DNA of 64,000 nucleotides from Thauera sp. 2A1 (lineage in GTDB: Bacteria; Pseudomonadota; Gammaproteobacteria; Burkholderiales; Rhodocyclaceae): assembly GCF_009469595.2 (NCBI RefSeq), contig NZ_SSXV01000002.1, positions 124,001-188,000 on the forward strand. The letters are read 5' to 3'. Shown in pieces: positions 1-9,612 of this stretch; the first letter of the stretch is position 1; each line of letters begins with the position of its first letter. Under the pieces are notes generated by a model. It was given only the letters and a program-made list of their open reading frames with translations. It ran no database searches and was not told the origin of the DNA. Position numbers and translations under genes: made by a program.

Positions 1-19
1 GCTTTTCTGCTGCACGCGG

Positions 20-25
20 TACAAT
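20..25 (+). promoter_or_regulatory. possible -10 box of the accA promoter
   Basis: TACAAT lies about 30 bases before the accA start codon. The window begins too close to judge a -35 element, so this is a weak call. Confidence 0.3.
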
Positions 26-54
26 GGCGGCCATTTTTCGCTGAGAACGGCTGG

Positions 55-1020
55 ATGAAAACCACCTTTCTGGATTTCGAACAGGCAATCGCCGAGCTCG
101 ACGCCAAGATCGAGCAGTTGCGCTTCGTGCAGGACGACTCCGCGGTCGACATCTCCGAGGAAATCAACCGCCTCGAGGCCAAGAGCCAGTCACTGACCAA
201 GGATCTTTACGCCAAGCTCACGCCCTGGCAGATCGCGCAGGTGGCGCGCCATCCGCAGCGCCCCTACACGCTGGATTACGTGCAGCACATGTTCACCGAC
301 TTCGACGAACTGCACGGTGACCGCAGCTACGCCGATGACAAGGCCATCGTCGGCGGGCTGGCGCGTTTCAATGGGCAGAGCTGCGTCGTGATCGGCCACC
401 AGAAGGGGCGCGACACCAAGGAAAAGATCTCGCGCAATTTCGGCATGCCGCGACCCGAGGGCTATCGAAAGGCGATGCGCCTGATGAAGCTCGCCGAGAA
501 GTTCGGCCTTCCGGTGTTCACCTTCGTCGACACGCCCGGCGCCTATCCCGGCATCGGCGCCGAGGAGCGCGGCCAGTCCGAGGCCATCGGCCACAGCCTC
601 TATCTGATGGCCGAGCTGAAGGTGCCGCTGATCTGCACCATCATCGGCGAAGGCGGTTCCGGTGGCGCGCTGGCGATCGCGGTGGGCGACCAGGTGCTGA
701 TGTTGCAATACTCGACCTATTCCGTGATCTCGCCCGAAGGCTGCGCCTCCATCCTGTGGAAGAGCGCGGACAAGGCCGCCGAAGCCGCCGAGACGATGGG
801 CATCACCGCGGCGCGCCTGAAGTCGCTCGGCCTCATCGACAAGATCGTCAACGAGCCGGTGGGCGGCGCGCACCGTGACCACCGCGCCATGGCCACCTCG
901 CTCAAGCGTGCGCTGTCCGAGGCGCTGCGCCAGGTGGATGCGCTGTCGCCAGCCGAGCTGGTCACGCAGCGCATCGACAAGCTGATGGGTTATGGCCGCT
1001 TCAAGGAGCAGGCCGCCTGA
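55..1020 (+). CDS. accA: Acetyl-CoA carboxylase carboxyltransferase subunit alpha
   Basis: AccA pairs with AccD to form the carboxyltransferase that moves carboxyl groups from biotin to acetyl-CoA, giving malonyl-CoA for fatty acid synthesis in the cytoplasm. The 321-aa protein has the usual length. It has the N-terminal helical segment (about residues 5-60) and the glycine-rich oxyanion-forming stretch [10 protein letters not shown] near residue 198. The next gene, tilS, starts two bases after the stop codon, so the two are probably co-transcribed, an arrangement common in betaproteobacteria. Nothing in the sequence looks damaged. Confidence 0.97.
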   Translation: MKTTFLDFEQAIAELDAKIEQLRFVQDDSAVDISEEINRLEAKSQSLTKDLYAKLTPWQIAQVARHPQRPYTLDYVQHMFTDFDELHGDRSYADDKAIVGGLARFNGQSCVVIGHQKGRDTKEKISRNFGMPRPEGYRKAMRLMKLAEKFGLPVFTFVDTPGAYPGIGAEERGQSEAIGHSLYLMAELKVPLICTIIGEGGSGGALAIAVGDQVLMLQYSTYSVISPEGCASILWKSADKAAEAAETMGITAARLKSLGLIDKIVNEPVGGAHRDHRAMATSLKRALSEALRQVDALSPAELVTQRIDKLMGYGRFKEQAA

Positions 1021-1021
1021 G

Positions 1022-2335
1022 GTGACCGGTCCGGTCGCCGGCGTGCTGGCCCAAGCCGGCGTGGCTGCCGGCTGCCGGGTGTGCTGCTGCCTTTCGGGCG
1101 GCGTCGATTCGGTCGTCCTGCTGCATCGCCTGTGCGAGTTGCGCCACGGACTGGATTTTGTGCTCAGCGCGGCCCACGTCCACCACGGGCTCAGCGCGAA
1201 CGCCGACGACTGGCTCGCGTTCTGCAGTGAATTGTGCGCACGGCTGGAAGTGCCTTTCGTCTCCTTTCGCGTCGACGTACGGCGCGATCACCCCCAGGGC
1301 ATCGAAGCGGCGGCGCGCGAAGCGCGCCATGCCGCGCTGGCGGAGATGGATTGTGACTGGCTGGCCTTCGGTCATCATCAGGACGATCAGGCCGAAACCC
1401 TGCTGTTCCGCCTCTTTCGCGGCGCGGGAGTGCGTGGCGCCGCGGCGATGGCGGCGGTGGAGCTGCCGTCGGCCGGACGTGCCGGGCGCCTGAGGCCGCT
1501 GCTCGGCCTGCGCCGCGCGCAGATCGAAGCCTGGGCGCGAGCGCACGCGCTTGCCTGGGTGGAAGACGAGAGCAACGCCGATCGCCGTTTCGCCCGCAAC
1601 GACATCCGCCATCGCATCGTCCCGGCTGTCGAACAGGCTTTTCCTGGCGCCGTGCCGGCGCTGGCGCGCGCAGCGGAGCATTTCCACGAGGCTGCGGGCC
1701 TGCTCGACCAACTCGCCCGACAGGACGAGGCTGCATGCGGGGGGGCGACGCTCGATGGTGCGGCGCTGCTGCGCCTGGACGATGCCCGCATTGCCAACCT
1801 GTTGCGCTGGCAGATGCGGCAGCTCGGCGTTGCAGCGCCGGCGCGCAGCCGGCTTGCCGAGGCGCTGCGCCAGTTGCGCGCAACGCAGGCGCAGCGGCCG
1901 CTGCGTCTTGCTCTCGGCGCGCTCGCCTGCTGCGTGTATCGCGGACGCGTGTGGCTGGAGCGCGCCGCGCTTGCCGGGGCCCCGGCGCCACAGTCCTGGT
2001 GCGGCGAATCGCACCTGCCGTGGGCGGGCGGCCTGGTCGACTTCGAGCCTGGCGTCGGCCGCGGGCTTTCGCGCGCGATGCTGGAGCGCGCGACGAGCGT
2101 GCGGGTGGCCGCGCGCGTGCCGGGCATGCATCTTCGCCTGGCGGGGGACCGGCCGCGCCGCAGCCTCAAGAATCTGTGCCAGGAGGCCGGCATTCCGGCC
2201 TGGCTGCGCGAACGCTTGCCGGTGCTGGAAATCGACGGCGTCCCGGCGTGGGTCGGCGGCATCGGTGTTGCGGTCGATTTTGCCTGCAAGCCCGGTGAGT
2301 CCGGCATCGAGCCGGTGTGGCGCGAACGTAGCTGA
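1022..2335 (+). CDS. tilS: tRNA(Ile)-lysidine synthase
   Basis: TilS uses ATP and lysine to turn C34 of the tRNA-Ile CAU anticodon into lysidine, so that it reads AUA. The PP-loop signature LSGGVDS lies at about residues 24-30 of the protein started here. The C-terminal substrate-binding regions follow, giving 437 aa, typical for the family. I chose the GTG at 1022, just after the accA stop. An in-frame ATG at 992 inside accA would add ten residues that look like read-through of accA rather than a TilS N-terminus. The downstream dctR gene is convergent and ends 9 bases away. Confidence 0.93.
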   Translation: MTGPVAGVLAQAGVAAGCRVCCCLSGGVDSVVLLHRLCELRHGLDFVLSAAHVHHGLSANADDWLAFCSELCARLEVPFVSFRVDVRRDHPQGIEAAAREARHAALAEMDCDWLAFGHHQDDQAETLLFRLFRGAGVRGAAAMAAVELPSAGRAGRLRPLLGLRRAQIEAWARAHALAWVEDESNADRRFARNDIRHRIVPAVEQAFPGAVPALARAAEHFHEAAGLLDQLARQDEAACGGATLDGAALLRLDDARIANLLRWQMRQLGVAAPARSRLAEALRQLRATQAQRPLRLALGALACCVYRGRVWLERAALAGAPAPQSWCGESHLPWAGGLVDFEPGVGRGLSRAMLERATSVRVAARVPGMHLRLAGDRPRRSLKNLCQEAGIPAWLRERLPVLEIDGVPAWVGGIGVAVDFACKPGESGIEPVWRERS

Positions 2336-2344
2336 GCGCCCGCC

Positions 2345-2950
2345 TCAACCGCGCAGCGTGGTCAGCATCTGCGCCAGTTCCACCGCCGAGCGCACGTGCA
2401 TCTTCTCGAACACCCGCGAGCGATGTGCTTCCACCGTGCGCATGGAGATGGACAGGCGGTCGGCGATGACCTTGTTGTAGAGCCCCTCGAGGATCAGCTC
2501 CATGACCTCGCGCTCGCGCGCGCTCAGCGTCGCGAGGCGGGCCTCGATCGTATCGCGGTCGGCGGTGGCGCGCTGGCGCGCGTTGTCGTGGGCGATGGCC
2601 TTCTCCACGAGTGCCGCGAGGTCGAGGTCGTTGAAAGGCTTCTCGATGAAATCGAAGGCGCCTTTCTTCAGCGCCGACACGGCCATCGGCACGTCGCCGT
2701 GGCCGGTAATGAAGATCACCGGCATCGCGTTGCCGCGCGCGTTCAGGGCGTCGAAGCACTCCAGGCCGCTCATGCCCGTCATGCGGATGTCGAGCACGAT
2801 GCAGCCGCGCCAGTCGGGTTGCCATTCGGCAAGGAACTCCTCGCCGCCCGGCCAGGGCCGGCAGGGCACGTCGCGCGTCTTGAACAGCCAGGCGAGCGCG
2901 TCGCGGATGGCCTCGTCGTCGTCGACGATGTGGGCGATGGCGGTGCTCAT
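2345..2950 (-). CDS. dctR: FixJ/DctR-type response regulator
   Basis: Two-domain response regulator of 201 aa. The receiver domain (about residues 5-120) has the acidic pocket DDD at 10-12, the phospho-acceptor Asp54 in VLDIRM, and the conserved lysine in EKPF. A LuxR/FixJ-type helix-turn-helix follows at about 138-198. Its start overlaps the stop of the upstream kinase gene by four bases (ATGA), so the pair is translationally coupled. With the kinase and dctP beside it, it most likely activates C4-dicarboxylate uptake in response to DctS. Family membership is clear; the target assignment is from context. Confidence 0.85.
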   Translation of the reverse strand: MSTAIAHIVDDDEAIRDALAWLFKTRDVPCRPWPGGEEFLAEWQPDWRGCIVLDIRMTGMSGLECFDALNARGNAMPVIFITGHGDVPMAVSALKKGAFDFIEKPFNDLDLAALVEKAIAHDNARQRATADRDTIEARLATLSAREREVMELILEGLYNKVIADRLSISMRTVEAHRSRVFEKMHVRSAVELAQMLTTLRG

Positions 2951-4917
2951 GCGGGCTCCACGGGAAGCGTGAGGATGAAGATGGTGCCGCCCTCGGGATT
3001 CGGCTCGAAGCTCAGGCGGCCATGGTGCAGTTCCGCAATCGAGCGGCAGATGTTGAGGCCCATGCCCATGCCCTCGGCCTTGGTCGTGTAGAAGGGCTGG
3101 AACAGCCGTTCGGCGATCTCGGGCGCGATGCCGGGCCCGCGGTCGGCAACGCGGATGGTGACATGCTTGCCGTCCGAGCGGGTGCCGATGCGGATCACCG
3201 GGCGCTCGGCGGCGGCGGCCTGCATCGCATCCATGCCGTTTCGCACCAGGTTCACCACGACCTGTTCGATCATCACCGCGTCGGCCTCGACGGCCGGCAG
3301 GTCAGGCGCGAGCTCGGTGACGACCTGCATGCCGCGCTTGCGCATGTCGGCCTCCAGCAGCCCCACCGCATCGCGGATCACCACATTGAGGTCCAGCGGT
3401 TCGCGCTTGGGTTCGGCGCGGCGCACGAAGTCGTGCACGCGGCGGATGATCTCGCCCGCGCGCCGCGCCTGGCGGCCGATCTTCTCGTGGATCTCGACCA
3501 GTTCGTCGCGGTCGGCCTCGGCCGTCTTCAGGCGGTTGATGCAGCCGCTGTTGTAGGTTGCGATGGCGGCGAGCGGCTGGTTCAGCTCGTGCGCCAGCGT
3601 GGAGGCCATCTCGCCCATCGTCACCAGGCGCGAGGTGGCCTGCAGGCGCTCCTGCTGCTGGCGGGCGAGCTCGCGTGCGCGCTTGCGCTCGGTGATGTCC
3701 AGCACCGAACCCATCCAGCCGGTGTGGCGGCCTTGCGCGTCGATGAGTGGCGCCTCGAAGACCAGCACGTCGAGCACCTCGCCGTTCTTGCGCCGCAACT
3801 GTACTTCGGTGCCCCCGGGCGCGGAGCCGCTGGTGAGGATCTGCCGGTGCAGTTCGTAGGTCTGCTCGAGGTGCTCCGGATCCCAGTACGGCATCGGCGC
3901 CTTGTGGCCGAGCAGTTCATCCGCCGTATAGCCGGTCATCTGGCAGAAGGCAGGATTCACGTAGGTGAGGCGGCCCTCGCGGTCGCGCGCGCGCATGCCG
4001 GTGATCATCGAATCCTCCATCGCCTTGCGGTAGGCGGACTCTTCGCGCAGCGCGGATTCGGCTGCCTGGCGGCGTGCGAGCTGGCGGCGCAACTGCCACA
4101 CGCTCCACACGATGATCACACCGAACAACACGATGGCGCCGCCGAGCAGCATCATCACCCAGCGGGTTTCGGTCTTGTAGGCGGTCACCTGCAGGGTGAG
4201 GCCGTGGCCGGGGGGATCCAGGGGCGTGGTGTAGCTGACCTGCGCGGCCACCGGCGCGATCTTCGACCGCGCCGCGATTTCGTGGCCATCGGCATCGAGC
4301 ACGGCGACCCGGTAGCGCTCGGCGAACCACCACGGAAGCTCGCGCACGATCAGCTTGGGCAGCGAATACACGCCGACGACCACGCCCTGCAGACCGTGAT
4401 CGGTCCATACCGGAACATGCACTTCGAAGCGGTAGTCGTCGTCGGCCGCGCGGTAGACGGGGCCGTACACCGGCTGATCGCCGCCGCGTGCAAGGGCAAA
4501 GGTCAGCGCCTCCGCAGACCCTGCCGGCGACGCGTAGGTTCCGGCGTCGTCGGCGTGCGGCGGCAGCGCGCCGACGACGCGCTGGTCGGGTGACAGCCAG
4601 GTGACGCGAACGAAGCCGCGTTCGGCGCTCAGCAGATGGCGCAGTTGCGCCTCGATCGGCGGTGTCAGCGGACCGCCGCCGAGAAGTTCGGGGCCGAGCT
4701 GTTGCAGGCTGGTCTCGTTGCGGTCGAGCTGGAAGCGCAGGTTCTGCTCCATCCACAGCACGTCGCTGATCAGTGTTGCCTGTTGTTCGTCGGCATCGTG
4801 CTGGCGCGTCAGCCACACCAGCGCCGCGATCGCGCTGAGGAACAGGGCGAGGGCGATGTAGGGCAGGCGGCTGAGCCAGCGCGCGCGGGCGGGCGGTTCG
4901 ACAGGAATGTTCGCCAT
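2947..4917 (-). CDS. dctS: DctS-like membrane sensor histidine kinase
   Basis: Sensor kinase of 656 aa. Transmembrane segments lie near residues 18-36 and 248-272 and enclose a periplasmic sensor domain of about 210 residues. A PAS domain follows (about 295-425), then the dimerisation domain with the phospho-acceptor histidine in LAHELNQP near residue 443, and a HATPase domain with GPGI and MGMGLNI motifs. The frame stays open far upstream across dctP, but the ATG at 4917, followed by a basic N-terminus and TM1, is the credible start. It is divergent from dctP. This architecture is that of DctS, the C4-dicarboxylate sensor controlling TRAP uptake. Confidence 0.85.
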   Translation of the reverse strand: MANIPVEPPARARWLSRLPYIALALFLSAIAALVWLTRQHDADEQQATLISDVLWMEQNLRFQLDRNETSLQQLGPELLGGGPLTPPIEAQLRHLLSAERGFVRVTWLSPDQRVVGALPPHADDAGTYASPAGSAEALTFALARGGDQPVYGPVYRAADDDYRFEVHVPVWTDHGLQGVVVGVYSLPKLIVRELPWWFAERYRVAVLDADGHEIAARSKIAPVAAQVSYTTPLDPPGHGLTLQVTAYKTETRWVMMLLGGAIVLFGVIIVWSVWQLRRQLARRQAAESALREESAYRKAMEDSMITGMRARDREGRLTYVNPAFCQMTGYTADELLGHKAPMPYWDPEHLEQTYELHRQILTSGSAPGGTEVQLRRKNGEVLDVLVFEAPLIDAQGRHTGWMGSVLDITERKRARELARQQQERLQATSRLVTMGEMASTLAHELNQPLAAIATYNSGCINRLKTAEADRDELVEIHEKIGRQARRAGEIIRRVHDFVRRAEPKREPLDLNVVIRDAVGLLEADMRKRGMQVVTELAPDLPAVEADAVMIEQVVVNLVRNGMDAMQAAAAERPVIRIGTRSDGKHVTIRVADRGPGIAPEIAERLFQPFYTTKAEGMGMGLNICRSIAELHHGRLSFEPNPEGGTIFILTLPVEPA

Positions 4918-4962
4918 TGCGGTCTGGCTCAGTGGCGGGCGCCGTCTGAGTCGCCGCTGGCG

Positions 4963-4978
4963 TTGTGGACGTCCACAA
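4963..4978. promoter_or_regulatory. 16-bp perfect palindrome between dctS and dctP, probable operator
   Basis: TTGTGGACGTCCACAA is a perfect 8+8 inverted repeat in the 222-bp divergent region between dctS (minus) and dctP (plus). Its position suits a dimeric regulator such as the FixJ-type DctR encoded nearby. Assigning it to DctR is inference. Confidence 0.5.
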
Positions 4979-5139
4979 TAGTCAGCCGCAAATCGCGCGG
5001 CTGATACTCGACGCGTGCCGTGCCGCGAGCGCCCGAAAACGCCCTCCCTGTGCGGCTCCCCGGCTGCCCGGCGATCCCTTTCCCGATGCGGGCGCGGAAT
5101 ACCAATGAGGCAAACGCCTGCAATGACGGAGGAGGCATC

Positions 5140-6147
5140 ATGATGAAGATTCGCACACTTTTGGTTGGCCTGATCGCGGTCGGGTTGTCGGCGGCAGCCG
5201 TGGCGGCCGAGCCCATCGTGATCAAGTTCAGCCACGTGGTGGCCAACGACACGCCCAAGGGCAAGGGCGCCGAGAAGTTCAAGGAACTCGCGGAAAAATA
5301 CACCGCTGGTGCGGTCAAGGTCGAGGTCTATCCCAACAGCACGCTGTACAAGGACCGGGAAGAGCTGGAGGCCTTGCAACTGGGTGCCGTGCAGTTGCTT
5401 GCACCGTCGCTCGCCAAGTTCGGCCCGCTGGGCGTGAAGGAGTTCGAGGTCTTCGACCTGCCCTACATCTTCGATGGCTACGACGACCTGCACAAGGTGA
5501 CCTACGGCGCGGTGGGCAAGCAGCTCTTCACCAAGCTCGAAGGCAAGGGCATCAAGGGACTGGCCTACTGGGACAACGGTTTCAAGTCCTTCTCCGCCAA
5601 CACGCCGATCAGAACGCCGGAGGATCTGAAGGGCAAGAAGATGCGCATCCAGTCGTCCAAGGTGCTCGAGGAGCAGATGCGCGAGCTGAAGGCACTGCCG
5701 CAGGTGATGGCCTTCTCCGAGGTGTACCGGGCGCTGCAGACCGGCGTGGTCGACGGCACCGAGAACCCGATCTCCAACCTCTACACGCAAAAGATGTACG
5801 AGGTGCAGAAGTACCTGGCGCTGACCGATCACGGTTACCTCGGCTACGCGGTGATCACCAACAAGAAGTTCTGGGACGGCCTTCCCGCCAACGTGCGCAC
5901 CCAGCTCGACAGGGCGATGCAGGAATCCACCGAGTACGCCAACAAGATCGCCAAGGACGAGAACGACAAGGCGCTCGAAGTCGTTCGCGCCTCGGGCAGG
6001 ACTCAGGTCACCAAGCTCACCGACGCCGAGCGCATGGCTTTCAAGAAGGCGCTGGTGCCGGTGCATAAGAAGATGGAGTCGCGCATCGGCGTCGAGCTGA
6101 TCCAGTCCATCTACAAGGAAACCGGCTTCGATCCCTCGCGGCTCTGA
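5140..6147 (+). CDS. dctP: TRAP-type C4-dicarboxylate transporter, periplasmic binding protein
   Basis: DctP binds C4-dicarboxylates (malate, succinate, fumarate) in the periplasm and delivers them to the DctQM membrane complex. The 335-aa protein begins with a clear signal peptide ending in AAAVAAEP. The mature part has typical DctP features, such as FSHVVANDTPKG, the PNSTLYKD segment and a GTENPISN motif near residue 207. The start is set by a strong Shine-Dalgarno (GGAGGAGG, 5127-5134) just before paired ATG codons at 5140 and 5143; the open frame reaching back to 5020 is not used. The gene is intact although the dctQ/dctM remnant downstream is broken. Confidence 0.92.
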   Translation: MMKIRTLLVGLIAVGLSAAAVAAEPIVIKFSHVVANDTPKGKGAEKFKELAEKYTAGAVKVEVYPNSTLYKDREELEALQLGAVQLLAPSLAKFGPLGVKEFEVFDLPYIFDGYDDLHKVTYGAVGKQLFTKLEGKGIKGLAYWDNGFKSFSANTPIRTPEDLKGKKMRIQSSKVLEEQMRELKALPQVMAFSEVYRALQTGVVDGTENPISNLYTQKMYEVQKYLALTDHGYLGYAVITNKKFWDGLPANVRTQLDRAMQESTEYANKIAKDENDKALEVVRASGRTQVTKLTDAERMAFKKALVPVHKKMESRIGVELIQSIYKETGFDPSRL

Positions 6148-6222
6148 TTCTTCGCTCCACTCCGCTTGATGCCCGCCGATTGCCTGTGCGCGTGCGGGCT
6201 TCTTTTCTTGCAGGATGCTTTC

Positions 6223-7059
6223 ATGCTGAGATTTCTCGATCATCTGGAGGAATGGCTGATCACCTTCCACATGGGCGCGGCAACGCTGATCATCTTCGTG
6301 TCGGTGGGGCACCGCTACGGATCCGGTCTGGATATCCCGGCGTTGTAGGACTGGCTGCCGGGAATCAACCTGGGTTGGGCGCAGGAACTGACCATCATCA
6401 TGTTCCTGTGGATGGCCAAGTTCGGCGCCGCCTACGGGGTGCGCACCGGCATCCAGGTCGGAGTCGAAGTGCTCATCAACCGGCTCTCGGAACGCAACCG
6501 GGCCAAGTTCATCGTCATCGGCCTGGCGGCGGGCGCGCTGTTCACCGGCATCTTCACGCCGACCGAAGCGGCGGCCATGAGCGCGGTGTATGCGTTCTTC
6601 GTGGCGGTGTTCGTGTACCGGGACCTGGGCATGAAGAACGTGCCCAAGGTGCTGCTGAACTCGGCCAACATGAGCGCGATGCTGCTGTGCATCATCACCA
6701 ACGCGGTGCTGTTCTCCTTCCTGCTCACGCACGAGAACATCCCGCAGGCAATGGCCGCCCTCATGATCGGCACCGGCGCGGGGGTGATCGGCTTCCTGAT
6801 CATGGCCAACATCCTGATGCTGATCGCGGGCAACTTCATGGAGCCGTCGTCGATCGTGCTGATGCTGGCGCCCATCCTGTTCCCGATCGCCATCAAGCTC
6901 GGCATCGATCCGGTGCACTTCGGCATCACCAAGATGGGCACCACCGAGCTCACCGTGGCGGTGTGGCCCTGGCTGCTGTCGATGCTGGTGTTCCTGGTAG
7001 TGGTCACCTATGTGCCGGTGATCTCGCTGTGGCTACCGCGCACGCTCGGCATGACGTAG
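6223..7059 (+). pseudogene. dctQ-dctM fusion remnant of the TRAP permease
   Basis: One reading frame runs through 6223-7059 with a single in-frame TAG at 6346-6348 (codon 42). Codons 1 to about 108 are the N-terminal half of DctQ (MLRFLDHLEEWL; WAQELTIIMFLWMAKFGAAYGVRTG). At 6547-6552 the sequence passes straight into the middle of DctM (GIFTPTEAAAMSAVYAFFV) and runs to a normal DctM C-terminus. The end of DctQ and roughly the first half of DctM are missing. At about 6922-6927 the conserved DctM block that normally follows PVHFGI (family pattern GxxMVVN...PPVGLNL) is also missing; the text jumps to TKMG. Both junctions fall at the hexamer GGCATC and keep frame. The TAG stands where DctQ normally has Gln, so a CAG to TAG change fits. 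A working permease is very unlikely. Confidence 0.85.
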
Positions 7060-7079
7060 CTCCGGCGTGTGCGCTGGAC

Positions 7080-7113
7080 CGAACGAAACCCGGCGAGCGC
7101 CGGGCTTCGTTCG
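7080..7113 (+). terminator. strong hairpin after the dct locus
   Basis: Near-perfect inverted repeat with arms CGAACGAA-CCCGGCG and CGCCGGG-TTCGTTCG and one mismatch. It lies 20 bases after the last dct codon. There is no clear T-run, so it may be a terminator or an mRNA-stabilising hairpin. Confidence 0.5.
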
Positions 7114-7199
7114 TCTGCCGCGTGTTTCGCCGTGTTTCGTGACCGTCAGGCAGCGAGGCGCTCGGGTAGAATCGCGCGATTTCTTCCCGCGGACGCTTC

Positions 7200-7853
7200 A
7201 TGGAATTCCTGGCTTTCTTCGTCGATCTCGTGCTGCACGTGGATCGACATCTCGCCGAACTGCTGGCGAACTACGGCAACTGGATCTACGCGATCCTGTT
7301 CCTGATCGTGTTCTGCGAGACCGGCCTGGTGGTCACGCCCTTTCTGCCGGGTGACTCGCTGCTGTTCGTCGCCGGTGCGCTGGCGGCCGGCGGCGGCATG
7401 GATCCGGCGATCCTGATCGGCGTGCTGTTCGCTGCCGCGGTGCTCGGCGATTCGCTCAACTACACCATCGGCCGCCGCTTCGGCGGCCGCATCTCGCAGT
7501 GGCCCGACAGCCGCTTCTTCAACCGTCGCGCACTGGAGAAGACGCACGAGTTCTACGAGCGCCACGGCGGCAAGACCATCATCATCGCCCGCTTCATGCC
7601 CATCATCCGCACCTTCGCGCCCTTCGTCGCGGGGATGGCGACGATGGACTATCGCCGCTTCCTCGCCTTCAACGTGCTCGGCGCGGCGCTGTGGGTGGCG
7701 CCGCTGGTGATGGCCGGCTACTGGTTCGGCAATCTTCCCATCGTCAAGAACAATTTGAGCCTGGTGATCTTCGGCATCATCGCGCTGTCACTGATGCCGC
7801 TCGTCATCGGCTGGTTGCGCCACCGCAACGAGGCGTCCCGCGCCGGGGTCTGA
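7200..7853 (+). CDS. DedA/SNARE-associated family inner membrane protein
   Basis: 217-aa multi-spanning membrane protein of the DedA family, whose members act in lipid-carrier recycling and membrane homeostasis. Visible hallmarks are the acidic re-entrant region [17 protein letters not shown] (about residues 38-55) and the second half with [20 protein letters not shown], containing the two conserved arginines of the family, followed by TM segments to a basic C-terminus. It is monocistronic between the dct hairpin and ndk. The exact substrate cannot be told from sequence. Confidence 0.88.
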   Translation: MEFLAFFVDLVLHVDRHLAELLANYGNWIYAILFLIVFCETGLVVTPFLPGDSLLFVAGALAAGGGMDPAILIGVLFAAAVLGDSLNYTIGRRFGGRISQWPDSRFFNRRALEKTHEFYERHGGKTIIIARFMPIIRTFAPFVAGMATMDYRRFLAFNVLGAALWVAPLVMAGYWFGNLPIVKNNLSLVIFGIIALSLMPLVIGWLRHRNEASRAGV

Positions 7854-7935
7854 AGCCGGTGGCCGTCCGGTCAACGGGCGGACAGCAAAACCTGTTAAAA
7901 TCCAACGTTTTCCCAAACACTGCCCGGAGTTTTCC

Positions 7936-8361
7936 ATGGCCATCGAACGCACCCTGTCCATCATCAAGCCCGACGCCGTCGCCAAGAACGTGATCGGCCA
8001 GATCTACTCGCGCTTTGAGGCCGCCGGCCTGAAGATCATCGCAGCCAGGATGGTGCACCTGTCCGAGCAGGAAGCCGGCCAGTTCTACGCGGTGCACAAG
8101 GAGCGCCCGTTCTACAAGGATCTGGTGTCCTTCATGACCTCGGGCCCGGTGATGATCCAGTGCCTCGAAGGCGAGAACGCCATCGCCAAGAACCGCGAGC
8201 TGATGGGCGCCACCGACCCGAAGAAGGCCGACAAGGGCACCATCCGCGCCGACTTCGCCGACAGCATCGACGCCAACGCGGTGCACGGCTCCGACGCCCC
8301 CGAGACGGCTGCGGTGGAAGTGGCCTTCTTCTTCCCGGGCATGAACGTTTATTCCCGCTGA
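7936..8361 (+). CDS. ndk: Nucleoside diphosphate kinase
   Basis: Ndk transfers the terminal phosphate of ATP onto nucleoside diphosphates through a phosphohistidine. The 141-aa length is standard. The active-site motif NAVHGSD places the catalytic His at residue 117, as in the family, and [10 protein letters not shown] opens the protein. A TAAAAT -10-like box lies at 7896-7901, and a strong terminator follows the gene. Next to rlmN, as in many betaproteobacteria. Confidence 0.97.
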   Translation: MAIERTLSIIKPDAVAKNVIGQIYSRFEAAGLKIIAARMVHLSEQEAGQFYAVHKERPFYKDLVSFMTSGPVMIQCLEGENAIAKNRELMGATDPKKADKGTIRADFADSIDANAVHGSDAPETAAVEVAFFFPGMNVYSR

Positions 8362-8375
8362 ACGGTCAATTCGGG

Positions 8376-8432
8376 CGGCCCGTCGCGTGCATCCCGCGGT
8401 GCCCTGGCGCCGCGGGATGCACGCACGGGCCG
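8376..8432 (+). terminator. Rho-independent terminator after ndk
   Basis: Long hairpin. The arms CGGCCCGT and CGTGCATCCCGCGG pair with CCGCGGGATGCACG and ACGGGCCG around a 10-base loop, and TTT follows. It separates ndk from rlmN. Confidence 0.75.
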
Positions 8433-8475
8433 TTTGCATTACGGTTCAGACGCTGCAGCAGGTGAAGATTCAGGC

Positions 8476-9612
8476 ATGAGCACATCCAATCCGGTCAATC
8501 TGCTCGATTTCGACGTCGACGGTCTCGTCGCCTGGTTCGCCGGGCTGGGCGAGAAGCCGTTCCGCGCGCGCCAGGTGATGCGCTGGATGCATCACGAGGG
8601 CTGCGACGATTTCGATGCGATGACCGACGTCGCCAAGTCGCTGCGCGCCAAGTTGAAGGAGATCGCGGTGATCCGCCCGCCGGTGCCGGTGCGCGATTCG
8701 ATCTCCACCGACGGCACGCGCAAGTGGCTGCTCGACGTGGGTAACGCCAATGCGGTCGAGACCGTGTTCATCCCCGAAACCAACCGCGGCACGCTGTGCG
8801 TGTCCTCGCAGGCGGGGTGCGCGCTCGATTGCGCGTTCTGCTCCACCGGCAAGCAGGGCTTCAACCGCAACCTGAGTGCGGCCGAGATCATCGGCCAGTT
8901 GTGGCTGGCCAACAAACTTCTGGGCGCGGCCGGAGATGCCGCCACCGACCTCGACGCGGGCGAGCAGGACAACGGCCGCATCATCAGCAATGTGGTGATG
9001 ATGGGCATGGGCGAACCGCTGGCGAATCTCGACAACGTCGTCACCGCATTGCGCCTGATGCTCGACGACCACGCCTACGGCCTGTCGCGGCGTCGCGTCA
9101 CGGTGTCGACCTCGGGCATCGTGCCGGCGATGGACCGCCTGCGCGACGAGTGCCCGGTGGCGCTCGCTGTGTCGCTGCACGCCTCCAACGACGCGCTGCG
9201 CGACCGCCTGGTGCCGATCAACCAGAAGTACCCGTTGCGCGAGCTGATGGCGGCTTGCCAGCGCTACCTCGAGCGTGCGCCGCGCGACTTCGTGACATTC
9301 GAGTACGTCATGCTCGACGGCGTCAATGACAGCGACGCGCATGCGCGCGAGCTCGTCGCGCTGGTCCGCGACGTGCCCTGCAAGTTCAACCTGATTCCAT
9401 TCAATCCCTTCCCGAATTCCGGTTTCCTGCGCTCGGCGGCGGATCGCATCCGCCGCTTTGCCGGTATCCTGATTGACGCTGGCATTGTCACCACCACGCG
9501 CAAGACGCGCGGCGACGATGTCGATGCGGCCTGCGGCCAGCTCGCTGGCCAGGTCCAGGACAAGACCCGGCGCGTCGTGCGCCTGAAACAGGACATGGAG
9601 ATGCGTCGATGA
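8476..9612 (+). CDS. rlmN: Dual-specificity RNA methyltransferase RlmN
   Basis: Radical-SAM enzyme that methylates C2 of A2503 in 23S rRNA and A37 in some tRNAs. The radical-SAM cluster motif CALDCAFC gives Cys115, 119 and 122. Further on are MGMGEPLAN (SAM binding) and the C-terminal cysteine region expected for the methyl-carrying Cys. I took the ATG at 8476 ([13 protein letters not shown]); the frame is open to 8434 but that extension is not family-like. The 378-aa length is normal. It overlaps the start of pilF by four bases. Confidence 0.95.
   Translation: MSTSNPVNLLDFDVDGLVAWFAGLGEKPFRARQVMRWMHHEGCDDFDAMTDVAKSLRAKLKEIAVIRPPVPVRDSISTDGTRKWLLDVGNANAVETVFIPETNRGTLCVSSQAGCALDCAFCSTGKQGFNRNLSAAEIIGQLWLANKLLGAAGDAATDLDAGEQDNGRIISNVVMMGMGEPLANLDNVVTALRLMLDDHAYGLSRRRVTVSTSGIVPAMDRLRDECPVALAVSLHASNDALRDRLVPINQKYPLRELMAACQRYLERAPRDFVTFEYVMLDGVNDSDAHARELVALVRDVPCKFNLIPFNPFPNSGFLRSAADRIRRFAGILIDAGIVTTTRKTRGDDVDAACGQLAGQVQDKTRRVVRLKQDMEMRR

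Noticed and set aside
6166..6348. Separate 60-aa gene at the start of the dctQ remnant
   Set aside because: It is the first part of the broken dctQ frame up to the amber codon, with the DctQ start at 6223; not an independent gene.
4918..6918. Upstream extension of the dctS frame across dctP
   Set aside because: The kinase has a proper start with TM1 at 4917. The extension lies opposite dctP and has no domain.
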